Origin: Clostridium tyrobutyricum DSM 2637 = ATCC 25755 = JCM 11008
GTDB taxonomy: Bacteria; Bacillota; Clostridia; Clostridiales; Clostridiaceae
DNA length: 64,000 nucleotides
Assembly: GCF_000359585.1 (NCBI RefSeq)
Contig: NZ_APMH01000002.1
Span: forward strand, 1 to 64,000
Reading direction: 5' to 3'
The notes under the pieces were generated by a model. The model was not told the DNA's origin, searched no databases, and saw nothing but the letters and a program-made list of their open reading frames with translations. The stretch's first letter is position 1. Each line of letters opens with the position of its first letter. Below, piece by piece: positions 9,222-18,285 of this stretch. A program made the position numbers and the translations under genes.

Positions 9222-9755
9222 TTAAAACAGGTTTGCTTCAAAACATAACGATCTGTTACTAAATCCCGTGATGATATTTCCATCATGTTTTAAATAAACT
9301 GGGTTGTCTCCATAAACCGGATGAATGTATTTCACTTCTATTTTTTTAGCTTTAGTTGACTCACAAAGTTCTTTCAAAATGAATAATCCCTGTACAACAG
9401 GGTTCTCGGTAAGATGAATGGAATTTGTATCTCCCGTTACATAGCTAAATTCCTTAATTTCTTCTTTTGAGAAATTACGCCATAACATCCAGTCATCTTG
9501 AATATTGTCCTTTTCTACGTCAGCTTTAACTTTTACATTCATCATTAAATACACTGTCAATGTCTCTGCAATTTCATCTTCTATATATCCACTGCAATTT
9601 ATTATACAGAGCCTTCTATTGTTTTTTACAACCTCATTTTTATAAATTTCTTTACATACTTTCGGCTTAAACTGTTGATATTTTACCTTGGCAATAAATC
9701 CACCATCATAAGAAATGCCATCTATTTTTGAAAATGCTTTAAATAAATCTATCAT
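9222..9755 (-). CDS. MaoC-like hot-dog domain protein
   Basis: The C-terminal half of this 177-residue protein carries a MaoC/R-hydratase-like pattern: FSKEEIKEFSYVTGDTNSIH followed by NPVVQGLFIL. That is the hot-dog helix with the catalytic Asp-Asn/Ser-His region. Such domains hydrate enoyl-thioesters. The N-terminal ~85 residues are not recognised and may be a second, degenerate hot-dog. An SD site AGGAGG precedes the ATG at 9755. There is no fatty-acid gene nearby, so the substrate is unknown. It appears to be a stand-alone leftward gene. Confidence 0.6.
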   Translation of the reverse strand: MIDLFKAFSKIDGISYDGGFIAKVKYQQFKPKVCKEIYKNEVVKNNRRLCIINCSGYIEDEIAETLTVYLMMNVKVKADVEKDNIQDDWMLWRNFSKEEIKEFSYVTGDTNSIHLTENPVVQGLFILKELCESTKAKKIEVKYIHPVYGDNPVYLKHDGNIITGFSNRSLCFEANLF

Positions 9756-9909
9756 TTTTCCTCCTGAATTGTAGTTATTATCATAATGTTATCAAAATGA
9801 ATAATCAATAGCAATGCTAAAAATCGTCCCGGCTTTTCAACTCATATTTTGCATAAAAAAATAGTACTGGCGATCACCAATACTTTATTAAGTACGTTTA
9901 ATATTATAA

Positions 9910-10161
9910 TTAATCAGAAATATATATGCATAAGTATATTACTCCAATTATAGTAGATGCTATGTTTCCCAATTCCAGTTCAATCTTGTTAGATTTTATA
10001 AGGCTTATTGAACCAAATAAAATAACTGCACCAGATATTACAACAATTGAACTTCCCAAAACCATATGAAATAGTCCACCGAGCATAACCAAGGAAAAGG
10101 CCAATATGCATGAAATTGCTGTAAATACATTATCCCTATTCTGTTTAATAATTTCTGGCAT
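9910..10161 (-). CDS. Small membrane protein, function unknown
   Basis: The 83 residues form about three hydrophobic segments (near residues 14-32, 34-52 and 65-81) separated by short polar turns. The ATG at 10161 has an AAGGAGAG ribosome site. It follows the fluoride-responsive operon on the same strand after 107 bases and could be its last gene or independent. I do not recognise the family. Confidence 0.6.
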   Translation of the reverse strand: MPEIIKQNRDNVFTAISCILAFSLVMLGGLFHMVLGSSIVVISGAVILFGSISLIKSNKIELELGNIASTIIGVIYLCIYISD

Positions 10162-10268
10162 AATTTTTCTCTCCTTTTTAAGTTATCTTTAATAATTATA
10201 CCATATTTTTGCTAATTTATCAACGGTGCATTGTGAAATAGTTTTCATCTAATGAAAAATCAATATCT

Positions 10269-11000
10269 TTATTCAATAAATCCACGTATATCATACAGAT
10301 TCCTGACTATATTATAATTTTTATACAGGATTTTGTTATGACTGTATTCCTTGTCATCCCTGGACATTAAAAAGGATTTAATTCCAAGTCTTATGGCACC
10401 ATCACAGTTTTCCACAATGTCATCTATAAATATGCACTCTTTCGAACAGACCTTCAATTCATTAAGAGCTGTTTTGTACATTAATTCATCGGGTTTGGTT
10501 ACACCCTGTATTGAAGATATTATAAAGGATGAAAAATATTCTCTCAATCCAGCTGTTACAAATACATTTTCAAGAGACGGCCAGGCATCTGATACAACTG
10601 CCAGTTTATATTTTTTACTTAATTCAGGTATTAATTCTAAAGCATCTTTGAAAAAAACATATTTTTTATAATTGTATACCAAATCCTTTGCAATATTTTG
10701 TACATCACTATCTTTCAATTTCAATTCCGGTAAATGCTTTGAAAATATACTGTAATAGGTAAAGAAATTTTCATACTCCTCCTGCTCATTTATAATGAGA
10801 TTGTGTTTTTTCATATGTTTACCCGCTTGCCCTATTGCCTCTTTCTTTTTTTCATAAGATATTGAATCAAATTTACATTTATCTACATACTTGAAAAAAT
10901 TAGGTGTTATAAGCCAGCTTCCAGTAACCGGTTCATTGAGTACTTTGCCTGAATCAAATAAAATTGCCTTTATTCCATGAATTTTTTCCACCAAATTCAT
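10269..11000 (-). CDS. HAD-superfamily hydrolase (last core gene of the fluoride operon)
   Basis: The 243 residues show HAD motif I as FDSGKVL (nucleophile Asp, with Gly instead of the second Asp, as in YihX-like members), motif II as VVSDAW, the motif III lysine in VTKPDE, and motif IV IDDIVEN. It is likely a phosphatase or dehalogenase of small molecules. It starts only 5 bases after the EamA gene. AAAGGGG abuts the ATG at 11000, so TTG at 10994 or GTG at 10991 may be the real start. Cotranscription with fluoride channels suggests a role under fluoride stress (inference). Confidence 0.75.
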   Translation of the reverse strand: MNLVEKIHGIKAILFDSGKVLNEPVTGSWLITPNFFKYVDKCKFDSISYEKKKEAIGQAGKHMKKHNLIINEQEEYENFFTYYSIFSKHLPELKLKDSDVQNIAKDLVYNYKKYVFFKDALELIPELSKKYKLAVVSDAWPSLENVFVTAGLREYFSSFIISSIQGVTKPDELMYKTALNELKVCSKECIFIDDIVENCDGAIRLGIKSFLMSRDDKEYSHNKILYKNYNIVRNLYDIRGFIE

Positions 11001-11005
11001 CCCCT

Positions 11006-11968
11006 TTATTTCACATTCTCAACTTCACATTTCTCTTTCTTTAGATTATTTATAACCCTCATATAATACAAAACACCTGATATAATAATTATAATACTTA
11101 TCAGTTCAATAAAATCCGGTAATTTTGATTCAAATATAAAATAATAAACAAGTCCAAAAACAGTTTCACCTACAACCATCTGCCCCACCAGGGAAACAGG
11201 TAACCCAACAGATGCCTTGTTCCAAAAAACTGCCCCAAGCCATGATACTGCAATTCCAAGGATTATAGAAATACACCAAAATTCAAAAGTGCTGTTGTTA
11301 AAATCTATTAGTCTATTCACCGAAAAAGAATGAGGCATTATAATTTTTATTATTACTATAAAAACTGGAACAAGAAACAAAGTAGCTGCACCTGTAATTG
11401 TAGACCATACTTGAGGGTTGATCCGTGAAGTTTGCCTTAGAAAATTAGCATTTGCAACTGCATACCATGTCCAGATAAATAGTGCAAACGCACAGGATAT
11501 AATTCCATATATGTTAAATTTGCTGCTATTCCCTAATGATGCAAAGTTCATTAGCAAACTACCACCTATGATAACAAGAATAGGAATAATCAATTTTTTA
11601 AATGAGATATCCTTGTTTGTAAGATTTCCATATAATGAAGTTGTAATTGGCAGCAAACCTATTATAAGTGTGGAAATTACAGAACCCGTTAACTTGATGG
11701 ACAATGCCAGAAAAAAATAGTAGCCTATATTCCCGCAAAACGCAAATACAATAGCCTTTTTCCACATATTTATGTCTATCAAATTTTTCCTGTGCTGAGT
11801 TTTTAAAAGTAAAATAGCCATGGAAAAAATCCCATATACAAGGTATCTTCCAACTGTTATTTCAATAGCAGTATAGTCTGATAATAAATTTGGTACTATG
11901 TATACAAATCCCCACATTGCATCAGCCATCAATGCAAAAAATATACTCATAATAGATAATTTTGGCAT
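11006..11968 (-). CDS. EamA/DMT-family transporter
   Basis: The protein has about 320 residues with roughly ten transmembrane segments and the two-repeat EamA layout (for example GSVISTLIIGLLPITTSLYG, and the second repeat from residue ~170). I chose the ATG at 11968 because GGGGGAGAG lies just upstream; an upstream ATG at 11983 lies inside that site. It follows crcB by about 30 bases and precedes the HAD gene by 5, so it is in the fluoride-riboswitch operon. DMT proteins export metabolites or take up amino acids and nucleosides; the substrate here is unknown. Confidence 0.82.
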   Translation of the reverse strand: MPKLSIMSIFFALMADAMWGFVYIVPNLLSDYTAIEITVGRYLVYGIFSMAILLLKTQHRKNLIDINMWKKAIVFAFCGNIGYYFFLALSIKLTGSVISTLIIGLLPITTSLYGNLTNKDISFKKLIIPILVIIGGSLLMNFASLGNSSKFNIYGIISCAFALFIWTWYAVANANFLRQTSRINPQVWSTITGAATLFLVPVFIVIIKIIMPHSFSVNRLIDFNNSTFEFWCISIILGIAVSWLGAVFWNKASVGLPVSLVGQMVVGETVFGLVYYFIFESKLPDFIELISIIIIISGVLYYMRVINNLKKEKCEVENVK

Positions 11969-11998
11969 AGCTCTCTCCCCCATTAGATTTTACATATT

Positions 11999-12358
11999 CT
12001 AAGTAAACAAACTTGTTATTTTATGTCCTGTCATATATGCTAAAATTCCAAATACAATTGTAATTAATATATAACTTATTGCATTTATCTTTTTATCTGT
12101 ATGAAAAAGCTTTACTCCATCAAACATAAAAGTTGAAAATGTAGTATAGGCTCCTAAAAACCCATCGCAGAGCAGAATATAAAATTTAGCATTCAAATTG
12201 GCTGCATTCAATATTCCCAGGACCAAAGCACCTGTTAAATTTATAATAATTGTACCTATTGGAAAGTATTTTCCAAGATGTTTCTGTATATATTGTCCTA
12301 AAGAATATCTAGTTAAACTGCCAAACATGCCGCCGATGCCTACAATTAGAAAATTCAT
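11999..12358 (-). CDS. crcB: Fluoride channel subunit CrcB/Fluc (second of a pair)
   Basis: This small four-helix protein of about 119 residues has the Fluc signature GGMFGSLTRYSLG at the N-terminus and the GFLGAYTTFSTF motif that lines the fluoride pore. The start at 12358 overlaps the stop of the upstream crcB gene (ATGA), typical of translational coupling. Paired crcB genes in Firmicutes usually encode the two chains of a heterodimeric dual-topology channel that lets F- leave the cell. Confidence 0.93.
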   Translation of the reverse strand: MNFLIVGIGGMFGSLTRYSLGQYIQKHLGKYFPIGTIIINLTGALVLGILNAANLNAKFYILLCDGFLGAYTTFSTFMFDGVKLFHTDKKINAISYILITIVFGILAYMTGHKITSLFT

Positions 12359-12765
12359 TTTATCAATTCCTTTCTGCATGATATGTACTTAATAACCTTC
12401 CTTGCACAAAGAACTCCTAGTGCCGAAAGAATAAGTCCAAATATCAATGACATAAGTGTATATGATATTGCCTGCAAATAATATCCTTTTGAAAATATTG
12501 ACCATATTTCTTTGCATATTGTGGAAAATGTAGTATATGCCCCTATTAAGCCTGTACATATCATAAGTTGAATATTAGAAGAGCTCTCTGCCATGTCAAT
12601 CAGAATAGTAGTAATAAATGCAAGTAAAAAACTGCCTGTTAAATTTATAAAAAGTGTATTTATAGGAATTACTCCTGTGTAATTGTGGAATTTTAAACTT
12701 TCAATAAAATACCTTAAAATTGTACCTATAAATCCTCCTGCACATATATAAACATATTTTTTCAT
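12355..12765 (-). CDS. crcB: Fluoride channel subunit CrcB/Fluc (first of a pair)
   Basis: The 136 residues have the motifs GGFIGTILRYFIES and TGLIGAYTTFSTI characteristic of Fluc channels, and four hydrophobic helices. It is the first gene after the fluoride riboswitch on the minus strand and is coupled by an ATGA overlap to the second crcB gene. The two chains differ enough in sequence to expect a heterodimer. Confidence 0.93.
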   Translation of the reverse strand: MKKYVYICAGGFIGTILRYFIESLKFHNYTGVIPINTLFINLTGSFLLAFITTILIDMAESSSNIQLMICTGLIGAYTTFSTICKEIWSIFSKGYYLQAISYTLMSLIFGLILSALGVLCARKVIKYISCRKELIK

Positions 12766-12800
12766 ATCCTATATCTCCTTTAAATTTTATCCAATAATAT

Positions 12801-12880
12801 GAAAATGACTTCTACTATATTGTATAGTAGAAGTCATCAATCCCGGAAGAGATGGTTAAAGGTGAACTTCATCACCTAAG
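12801..12880 (-). ncRNA. Fluoride (crcB) riboswitch with terminator expression platform
   Basis: The minus strand has the fluoride-aptamer hallmarks. GGTGATGAAGTTCACC (12861-12876) is followed by a joining region and TGATGACTTCTAC, which pairs back to form the pseudoknotted aptamer. The last element runs into a 15-bp terminator stem (12806-12836) ending in ATTTTC. Fluoride binding should stabilise the aptamer and stop the terminator from forming. It lies 40-115 bases upstream of the two crcB genes, exactly as expected. Confidence 0.93.
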
Positions 12881-13017
12881 ATACATTTATTGAATTAATT
12901 ATATCACATTGCTAAATTTAAATAAAGTGCAAATTTAAAGTATTTGTTCTATTAAACTAGAAAAAATCATACTTATTTTATAGGAGATATAAATAATTGA
13001 AAGGCTGAGAAATTCAT

Positions 13018-14238
13018 ATGGCTAATAAAATTCTTTATAAAATAAAAAAATCAACTTTTCCACATGCATCGGGAACATTCATACAACCAGATATGGTAAT
13101 TAACTGGAATGATGCAGCATGGCAAAAGGAACTTTATTATTTAAAAGAAGTTAAAATGAGATATATTGTAATGAACAGTTTTATAGTTCAGGAGCAAAAG
13201 ATTAAAAGAATATATGATGGTTCATTTAAAAATGATGTAGTGGATATGTGCCTGAGGAACTGCCAGGAATCAGGTTTTAAAGTATTCCTTGGAATTGACT
13301 ACAACACTATGTGGTGGAAGCTGGGACCAAGGTATCCCTCTTTCCTATATGGGCAAATAAAGAAATCAAATTCCATAATAAAAGAATTATATGAAAAATA
13401 CCATGAAAAATACAAGGATTCATTTTATGGGTGGTACTGGGTATATGAGGTAGATAATCTCAACTTTAAAAGCAAGAATGACTTTAAAATATTGTCCACA
13501 GCTGTGAATATAAATTTAGACTATATGGAGGATAATAATATGAGACTGCCATTTATGATGTCTCCCTTTATGAACTCCAAATACTCTACTTCCCAGGCCT
13601 ATGCATACAACTGGAGGTACTTTTTTAGCTTGACCAATTTTAAAAGAGGAGATATTTTTTGTCCACAGGATTCGGTGGGTGGAGGCGGACTTACTATAAA
13701 AGAGGTAGCAGGCTGGTTTAATGCCCTTGGCAAAGCCGCAAAATCCAAAAGTGGGCTTTTATTCTGGGCAAATGTTGAAACCTTCAACCATAATGATTGG
13801 TCAAGTGCCCCCATAAAGAGATTTATAAAACAGATGAGATTGGAAAATCCATTTGTTGATAATATTATAACCTTTGCCTACAGTCATTATTATAGTCCAA
13901 ATAATATAAACAATGGATTTCACAGAGCCTATAAGACATATTTATATCAGCATAAAATTCACAATAAAAGCCCTCATGCACCTAAATGGAGCAAACTCAT
14001 CAAGTCAAATAATCAAACTGTTATTCAATGGGAAACATCTCAAAATACAGCAGCCTATAAATTATTCTGTAATGGCAGGAAAATATATTCTCCATCAGTA
14101 CAGAGAAAATATGGTGGAAACAAAAATCAATCTTTAGGACAATTCAATCATAAAAACAGTCCTGACAATTCCAAATATGAAATTCAATCTGTGGACTTCT
14201 GGGGAAATGTATCAAAAAAAGCCACGATTAAAAAGTGA
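13018..14238 (+). CDS. DUF4434-type TIM-barrel (glycosidase-like) protein with C-terminal Fn3-like domain
   Basis: The 406 residues begin with ASGTFIQPDMVINWNDAAW, matching the opening of DUF4434 barrel proteins related to glycoside hydrolases. Further barrel strands include FKVFLGID, SFYGWYWVYEVD and GLLFWANVETFN. Residues ~320-405 (HAPKWSKLIKS..., VIQWETSQNTAAYKLFCNG) resemble a fibronectin-III-like module. No signal peptide is seen, so it may act inside the cell or be released on lysis. Catalytic acids (E139 in YEVD, E252 in NVETF) are plausible. There are no obvious operon partners. Confidence 0.65.
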   Translation: MANKILYKIKKSTFPHASGTFIQPDMVINWNDAAWQKELYYLKEVKMRYIVMNSFIVQEQKIKRIYDGSFKNDVVDMCLRNCQESGFKVFLGIDYNTMWWKLGPRYPSFLYGQIKKSNSIIKELYEKYHEKYKDSFYGWYWVYEVDNLNFKSKNDFKILSTAVNINLDYMEDNNMRLPFMMSPFMNSKYSTSQAYAYNWRYFFSLTNFKRGDIFCPQDSVGGGGLTIKEVAGWFNALGKAAKSKSGLLFWANVETFNHNDWSSAPIKRFIKQMRLENPFVDNIITFAYSHYYSPNNINNGFHRAYKTYLYQHKIHNKSPHAPKWSKLIKSNNQTVIQWETSQNTAAYKLFCNGRKIYSPSVQRKYGGNKNQSLGQFNHKNSPDNSKYEIQSVDFWGNVSKKATIKK

Positions 14239-14249
14239 CTTTTTCACAA

Positions 14250-14636
14250 TTATACAATATTATATTTTTTGGCAGATAGTGCTTCTACAGCATCATTTAC
14301 ATCTGAATCCCTAATGAGAATATAATCTGTGTCATAGGTGGAAACAGCAAATATACTTATTTTTCTCTCAGCCAATATTGAACTTATGGAAGCTAGAATT
14401 CCAATTAGAGAAAAATCCAATGGTCCTTCAATCTTTAAAATTCTCCAGTTCTTCTCACATTTTATATCCTCAGGGATATTTTTTTCACAGCATACAATTG
14501 ACAGCTCGTCTGATGTTCTAGTTGCAGAAAAGAACTCCCCTTTTTCTGCCCATTCAGGAATTGGTAAAGTATTGTCAAGTCTGCAAACTCCGTACTTGTC
14601 CTTCAAAAGCTTCAAAGTCAACATTTTTTCCTTCAT
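14250..14636 (-). CDS. ACT-domain protein (CASTOR/ACT_7 type)
   Basis: This protein of about 128 residues has two ACT-like halves. The second (WRILKIEGPLDFSLIGILASISSILAERKISIFAVSTYDTDYILI) is a clear ACT_7 pattern, used for binding amino acids. I placed the start at 14636 because GGAGGTG lies nine bases upstream; an ATG 12 codons earlier has no ribosome site. It probably senses an amino acid in the cytoplasm, but no enzyme domain is attached. It is divergent from the ferritin-like gene. Confidence 0.8.
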   Translation of the reverse strand: MKEKMLTLKLLKDKYGVCRLDNTLPIPEWAEKGEFFSATRTSDELSIVCCEKNIPEDIKCEKNWRILKIEGPLDFSLIGILASISSILAERKISIFAVSTYDTDYILIRDSDVNDAVEALSAKKYNIV

Positions 14637-14731
14637 TAATATATACACCTCCATAATATATATTATATACATATTTATATGGATTAAAGAACATAATATC
14701 TGGTATATTAGATAATTTAAGGAGTGATAAA

Positions 14732-15991
14732 ATGTTTAATCCATTTGACCAAAAGCCAATGCCACTTGAAGATACTATAATGGACTGGCAAACCATGTAC
14801 CCAAAACCATATTCAAAACAGACTGTTGATCCATACACAAAGGTCCGTATCATATTGATGAATGGAATCGAAGTGGAAGCAGCTCTCTTCTCCCATCAAT
14901 TCAACCGCCACTGCAGCAACAACGATCTTCGCAGAGAACTGGCAATGATGCGCCGTGTGGAACAGCAGCAGCAAAAACACATCAACTGGTTGAAGCCTAT
15001 TGACGAGACACAGCTTGAAACAACTATAGGATATGAACACGTTGCTGTAGATTTAACTGCCTGGCTTGCACAAAAAGAACCCGATTCCTATGTAAAACAG
15101 GCACTTGATTTTGCACTTCTGGAGGATTTTGATCATCTGTACCGCTACTCAAATCTACTGGATCTTGATGAAAACATTCCTGCAGAAAATCTTGTGAAAA
15201 AATATGTAGACATTACTCCAGGACGCCCAACTATAGCAGAACACCGTTGTCCGGAAGAAGAGGCAAAACGCTTTGTTGACTTCAAGACAGCAGATATACG
15301 TACAAAATTAAGTACCATGATTATTACTGCAGGTGAGCAGCAAACCATGAACTTCTACATGAATCTTGGTAATACATACTATAACGATATAGGCCGTCAG
15401 CTTTACCAGGAAATTGGAATGATAGAAGAGCAGCACGTAAGCCATTACGGATCACTTATCGATCCAAACTGTACATGGCTGGAAAGCCTGCTGCTGCACG
15501 AATACATGGAGTGCTATCTATATTACTCATTCTACGAAGATGAAGTGGATCAAAATGTAAAATCCATTTGGGACCTCCATCTTAATCAAGAAATATCCCA
15601 TCTGCATAAAGCTGCAGAGCTTCTGAACAAATATGAAAACAAACAGTGGGAACAGGTCGTTCCAGGTGCCTTTCCTGAATTACTCAGATTCCACGACACG
15701 AGAGACTATGTAAGGGATACTCTTGCAAGTCAAATTGATCTTACTGCAGACAAAGAGGATTTTAAGAATGTTAATGATCTGCCTTCAGATCACAATTTTT
15801 TCTTTTATCAGAACAAGGTAAACCATGATATTTCCAAAGTGGCAAGTCATGTAGTAGTACAACAGCATCAGAGCAAAAAAGGTGAGGATTATCGTGCGGA
15901 ATCCAAGCCTAATCCTGTAGCTGGACTGTCAGACAGAAAACAGGACAATACTGAAATAGCAAGAACAAAGAAATCCATGTCAATGATTTAA
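14732..15991 (+). CDS. Tandem ferritin-like diiron protein, function unknown
   Basis: This is a soluble 419-residue helical protein. Residues ~195-300 carry a canonical four-helix diiron set: E202, E232-x-x-H235 (EEQH), E260 and E287-x-x-H290 (EISH). Residues ~45-145 look like a second, degenerate copy with E102, E131 and H135. The C-terminal ~60 residues are polar and probably disordered. Codon use is richer in C and G than its neighbours, suggesting high expression. The ATG follows AAGGAG. It could store iron, detoxify peroxide or be an oxidase; I do not recognise a named family. Confidence 0.6.
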   Translation: MFNPFDQKPMPLEDTIMDWQTMYPKPYSKQTVDPYTKVRIILMNGIEVEAALFSHQFNRHCSNNDLRRELAMMRRVEQQQQKHINWLKPIDETQLETTIGYEHVAVDLTAWLAQKEPDSYVKQALDFALLEDFDHLYRYSNLLDLDENIPAENLVKKYVDITPGRPTIAEHRCPEEEAKRFVDFKTADIRTKLSTMIITAGEQQTMNFYMNLGNTYYNDIGRQLYQEIGMIEEQHVSHYGSLIDPNCTWLESLLLHEYMECYLYYSFYEDEVDQNVKSIWDLHLNQEISHLHKAAELLNKYENKQWEQVVPGAFPELLRFHDTRDYVRDTLASQIDLTADKEDFKNVNDLPSDHNFFFYQNKVNHDISKVASHVVVQQHQSKKGEDYRAESKPNPVAGLSDRKQDNTEIARTKKSMSMI

Positions 15992-16009
15992 ACATATAGT
16001 AATTATTAA

Positions 16010-16044
16010 AAAAGCGGTGGAGTTCTAAAAACTCTGCCACTTTT
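16010..16044 (+). terminator. Terminator of the ferritin-like gene
   Basis: A 15-bp stem with G-U pairs (16010-16024 with 16030-16044) is followed by T residues, 19 bases after the stop codon. Confidence 0.75.
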
Positions 16045-16202
16045 TATATGTCTTTTTCTATACACTTTCATCGATAATTCCTATGACTCTTCCTTAAATT
16101 ACATTATTCTTGCATTGCAAATTTTCTTAATTATGATATCAACTAATCAGGAAATGATATAATATAATTATAGTTTTATAATTTATATGGATGGTGGATT
16201 AT

Positions 16203-16871
16203 ATGGATTTTAAAAAAATAGATATGAATACATGGCCGCGAAGAGAACATTTCAACTATTATATAAACAATATAAAATGTAAGTACAATATAACTTCCAA
16301 TATAGAAATAACCAATCTCTTATTTGAAATCAAGAAGAAAAATTTAAGATTTTATCCAAGCTTCATTTATGTGGTTTCAAAGGCAATCAATGACAATGTG
16401 GAATTTCGCATGAGTTATGACAGTGAGGGCAAACTTGGCTACTGGAAGTATACAAATCCAGTGTATACCCTATTTCATGAGGATGACAAGACATTTTCAG
16501 ATATATGGACATATTATAATGAAGATTTTTCAATATTTTACGCTGATTGTGTAAAGGATTTAGAAACTTATAAAGACGTAAAGGGAATTAAAGCAAAGCC
16601 AAACCAGCCTGAAAACTTCTTCCCTGTTTCAGCTTTGCCATGGCTCAGTTTTACTGGATGCAGCAATATTTCCCTGAATGAATCCAGAATGCTGTTTCCC
16701 GTTATTACTTTTGGAAAGTATTTTAAACAGGATAAAAAAGTATTTATACCATTTTCAATAATGGTCAATCATGCAGCTGCAGATGGATATCATACCAGTA
16801 AACTAATCAATGATATACAGGATTACTGCAAGAATGTTTATGAATGGATACAGGATACAGCAAATATCTAG
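16203..16871 (+). CDS. Type A chloramphenicol-acetyltransferase-like protein
   Basis: This protein of about 222 residues matches the CAT fold throughout (YPSFIYVVSKAIN, LPWLSFTG, PVITFGKY). The active-site segment is VNHAAADGYH, so the catalytic His is kept while the preceding residue is Asn rather than the usual His. It would transfer acetyl from acetyl-CoA to a hydroxyl. Clostridial CAT homologues are often not true resistance genes, so the substrate is open. The ATG at 16203 is preferred because GGTGG lies just upstream; an in-frame ATG at 16191 lacks a ribosome site. Confidence 0.8.
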   Translation: MDFKKIDMNTWPRREHFNYYINNIKCKYNITSNIEITNLLFEIKKKNLRFYPSFIYVVSKAINDNVEFRMSYDSEGKLGYWKYTNPVYTLFHEDDKTFSDIWTYYNEDFSIFYADCVKDLETYKDVKGIKAKPNQPENFFPVSALPWLSFTGCSNISLNESRMLFPVITFGKYFKQDKKVFIPFSIMVNHAAADGYHTSKLINDIQDYCKNVYEWIQDTANI

Positions 16872-16910
16872 TATCCTAATTTTGTATATGGTACTTCACC
16901 TCTATAAAAA

Positions 16911-16943
16911 GTGGCCATGTAATGTTGTAATTACCATAGCCAC
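16911..16943. terminator. Hairpin between convergent CAT-like and nitroreductase genes
   Basis: GTGGCCATG (16911-16919) pairs with CATAGCCAC (16935-16943). It lies between two converging genes and probably ends transcription from either side, although the T-runs are weak. Confidence 0.5.
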
Positions 16944-16955
16944 TGTATCATATTC

Positions 16956-17774
16956 CTATTTCCATGTTACATCTGCTTTTTTTCTTGGTACCGTCCTTAC
17001 ATATTTAACATCAGGATATCCAATCACCATACAGGTTACAATTTCTTTTCTTCTTTTAACCTGAAGAAATTCCTTTATGTCCTTGTTGTCTTTGGCCGCC
17101 CTTACAAAAAATCCACTAAACAGTACTCCAAGTCCCATTGCATTTGCCATAAGTTCCATATTTGAGGAAGCTAGTGCTGCATTTACTTCAGATGAAGCCG
17201 TAACAACTATTACTAATGGGGCATTGAAAAATATTCTGTCATTTTTAGGATTTTCTTTATAGTCATCACACATTTGAATCCACATCTTCGCGTATCTTCT
17301 AAATAGTTTGGCTTCAAGAGTTCTACTGTTTAATACCTCATCAGTTATATCCCTCATGCTCTTATAAGTCAGATTTTTCAATTGGCTTAGATTTTCCTTT
17401 ACAACTGTATAGGAAACATCCTGGGCATTGCTGCCAGTTTCAGTAAATCGTCCTGCCTCTATAAGCTTATCAATCTTCTCCTGCTCAACTTTTTTGTCTT
17501 TAAACTGCCTTATAGTCCTTCTAAATTTTATAAAATTCAACAGATTATCTGCATCTACAGAAAATTTTTCCCTATCATACTCTTTAACATCTTCCATACT
17601 GTATTCATCCATGGAAACTGCTTTCTTTGGACAGACTGCAATACAATGCCCACATTTAAAGCAGAATTTATTATCAACTTCAGCCTTTCCATTATCAAGT
17701 TTTATACAACCTGGAAAACATTCCTTAACACACTGTCCACATCCAATACATTTTTCAATATCTACCTGTACCAT
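16956..17774 (-). CDS. Nitroreductase with N-terminal 2x[4Fe-4S] ferredoxin domain
   Basis: The 272 residues open with two ferredoxin motifs (CIGCGQCVKEC and CFKCGHCIAVC). They continue as an FMN nitroreductase from about residue 80 (RRTIRQFKDKKV) to the GYP motif near the C-terminus. Electrons probably pass from ferredoxin clusters to FMN and then to a quinone, nitro compound or other acceptor. The gene is 27 bases downstream of an HxlR regulator and very likely in its operon. Such pairs usually respond to electrophile or redox stress. Confidence 0.9.
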   Translation of the reverse strand: MVQVDIEKCIGCGQCVKECFPGCIKLDNGKAEVDNKFCFKCGHCIAVCPKKAVSMDEYSMEDVKEYDREKFSVDADNLLNFIKFRRTIRQFKDKKVEQEKIDKLIEAGRFTETGSNAQDVSYTVVKENLSQLKNLTYKSMRDITDEVLNSRTLEAKLFRRYAKMWIQMCDDYKENPKNDRIFFNAPLVIVVTASSEVNAALASSNMELMANAMGLGVLFSGFFVRAAKDNKDIKEFLQVKRRKEIVTCMVIGYPDVKYVRTVPRKKADVTWK

Positions 17775-17801
17775 AAATTCCTCTCCTTTTGTAATTTCCT
17801 A

Positions 17802-18146
17802 TCAACTATTTTTTATACACTCTACCTCACCAGCATATTTGACTCCCCAACTGCACAAAACTGATAAAATGGGCAATAAATCTTTTCCATAACTGGTTAG
17901 AGAATATTCTACCTTGGGTGGAACCTGATTGTAAACCACTCTGTTTATCAGTCCATCCTTTTCCAAAGACCTTAACTGCTGTGTAAGCATCTTCTGGGTA
18001 ATATGAGGCATGGATCTTTTGAGTTCATTAAATCTCATGGTTTTTTCAGCCAAATGCCATATAATCAATGATTTCCACTTTCCACCTATAATGTCCAAAG
18101 TTAGTTCCATGGAACAATTGTATTCTACTCCCCTGAATTTTATCAT
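17802..18146 (-). CDS. HxlR-family winged-helix regulator
   Basis: The 114 residues match HxlR/YodB proteins: C11 near the N-terminus, [35 protein letters not shown] as recognition helix, and [10 protein letters not shown] as wing. In this family the N-terminal cysteine often senses quinones or disulfide stress. It heads a two-gene operon with the ferredoxin-nitroreductase and is divergent from a nitroreductase remnant, a usual target type. Autoregulation through the palindromes upstream is likely. Confidence 0.92.
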   Translation of the reverse strand: MIKFRGVEYNCSMELTLDIIGGKWKSLIIWHLAEKTMRFNELKRSMPHITQKMLTQQLRSLEKDGLINRVVYNQVPPKVEYSLTSYGKDLLPILSVLCSWGVKYAGEVECIKNS

Positions 18147-18202
18147 TCTTCACTCCCCCAACTCAATAATTATAAGTATACATACAGTTACTACATTACT
18201 AA

Positions 18203-18249
18203 TAAGTGCGTACTTGCAGGCAATCACACTACGGTATATATTATATACC
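18203..18249. promoter_or_regulatory. Candidate HxlR operators
   Basis: Two near-palindromes lie between the HxlR gene and the divergent remnant: AAGTGCGTACTT (18203-18214) and GGTATATATTATATACC (18233-18249). HxlR proteins bind short dyads in such intergenic regions. No footprint data are available. Confidence 0.4.
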
Positions 18250-18285
18250 ATAAACGGATTTTTGAATAATTTAAATTGAGGAGTG

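Noticed and set aside
13599..13814. Minus-strand frame inside the DUF4434 gene
   Set aside because: Fully contained in a convincing 406-codon gene, with no ribosome site.
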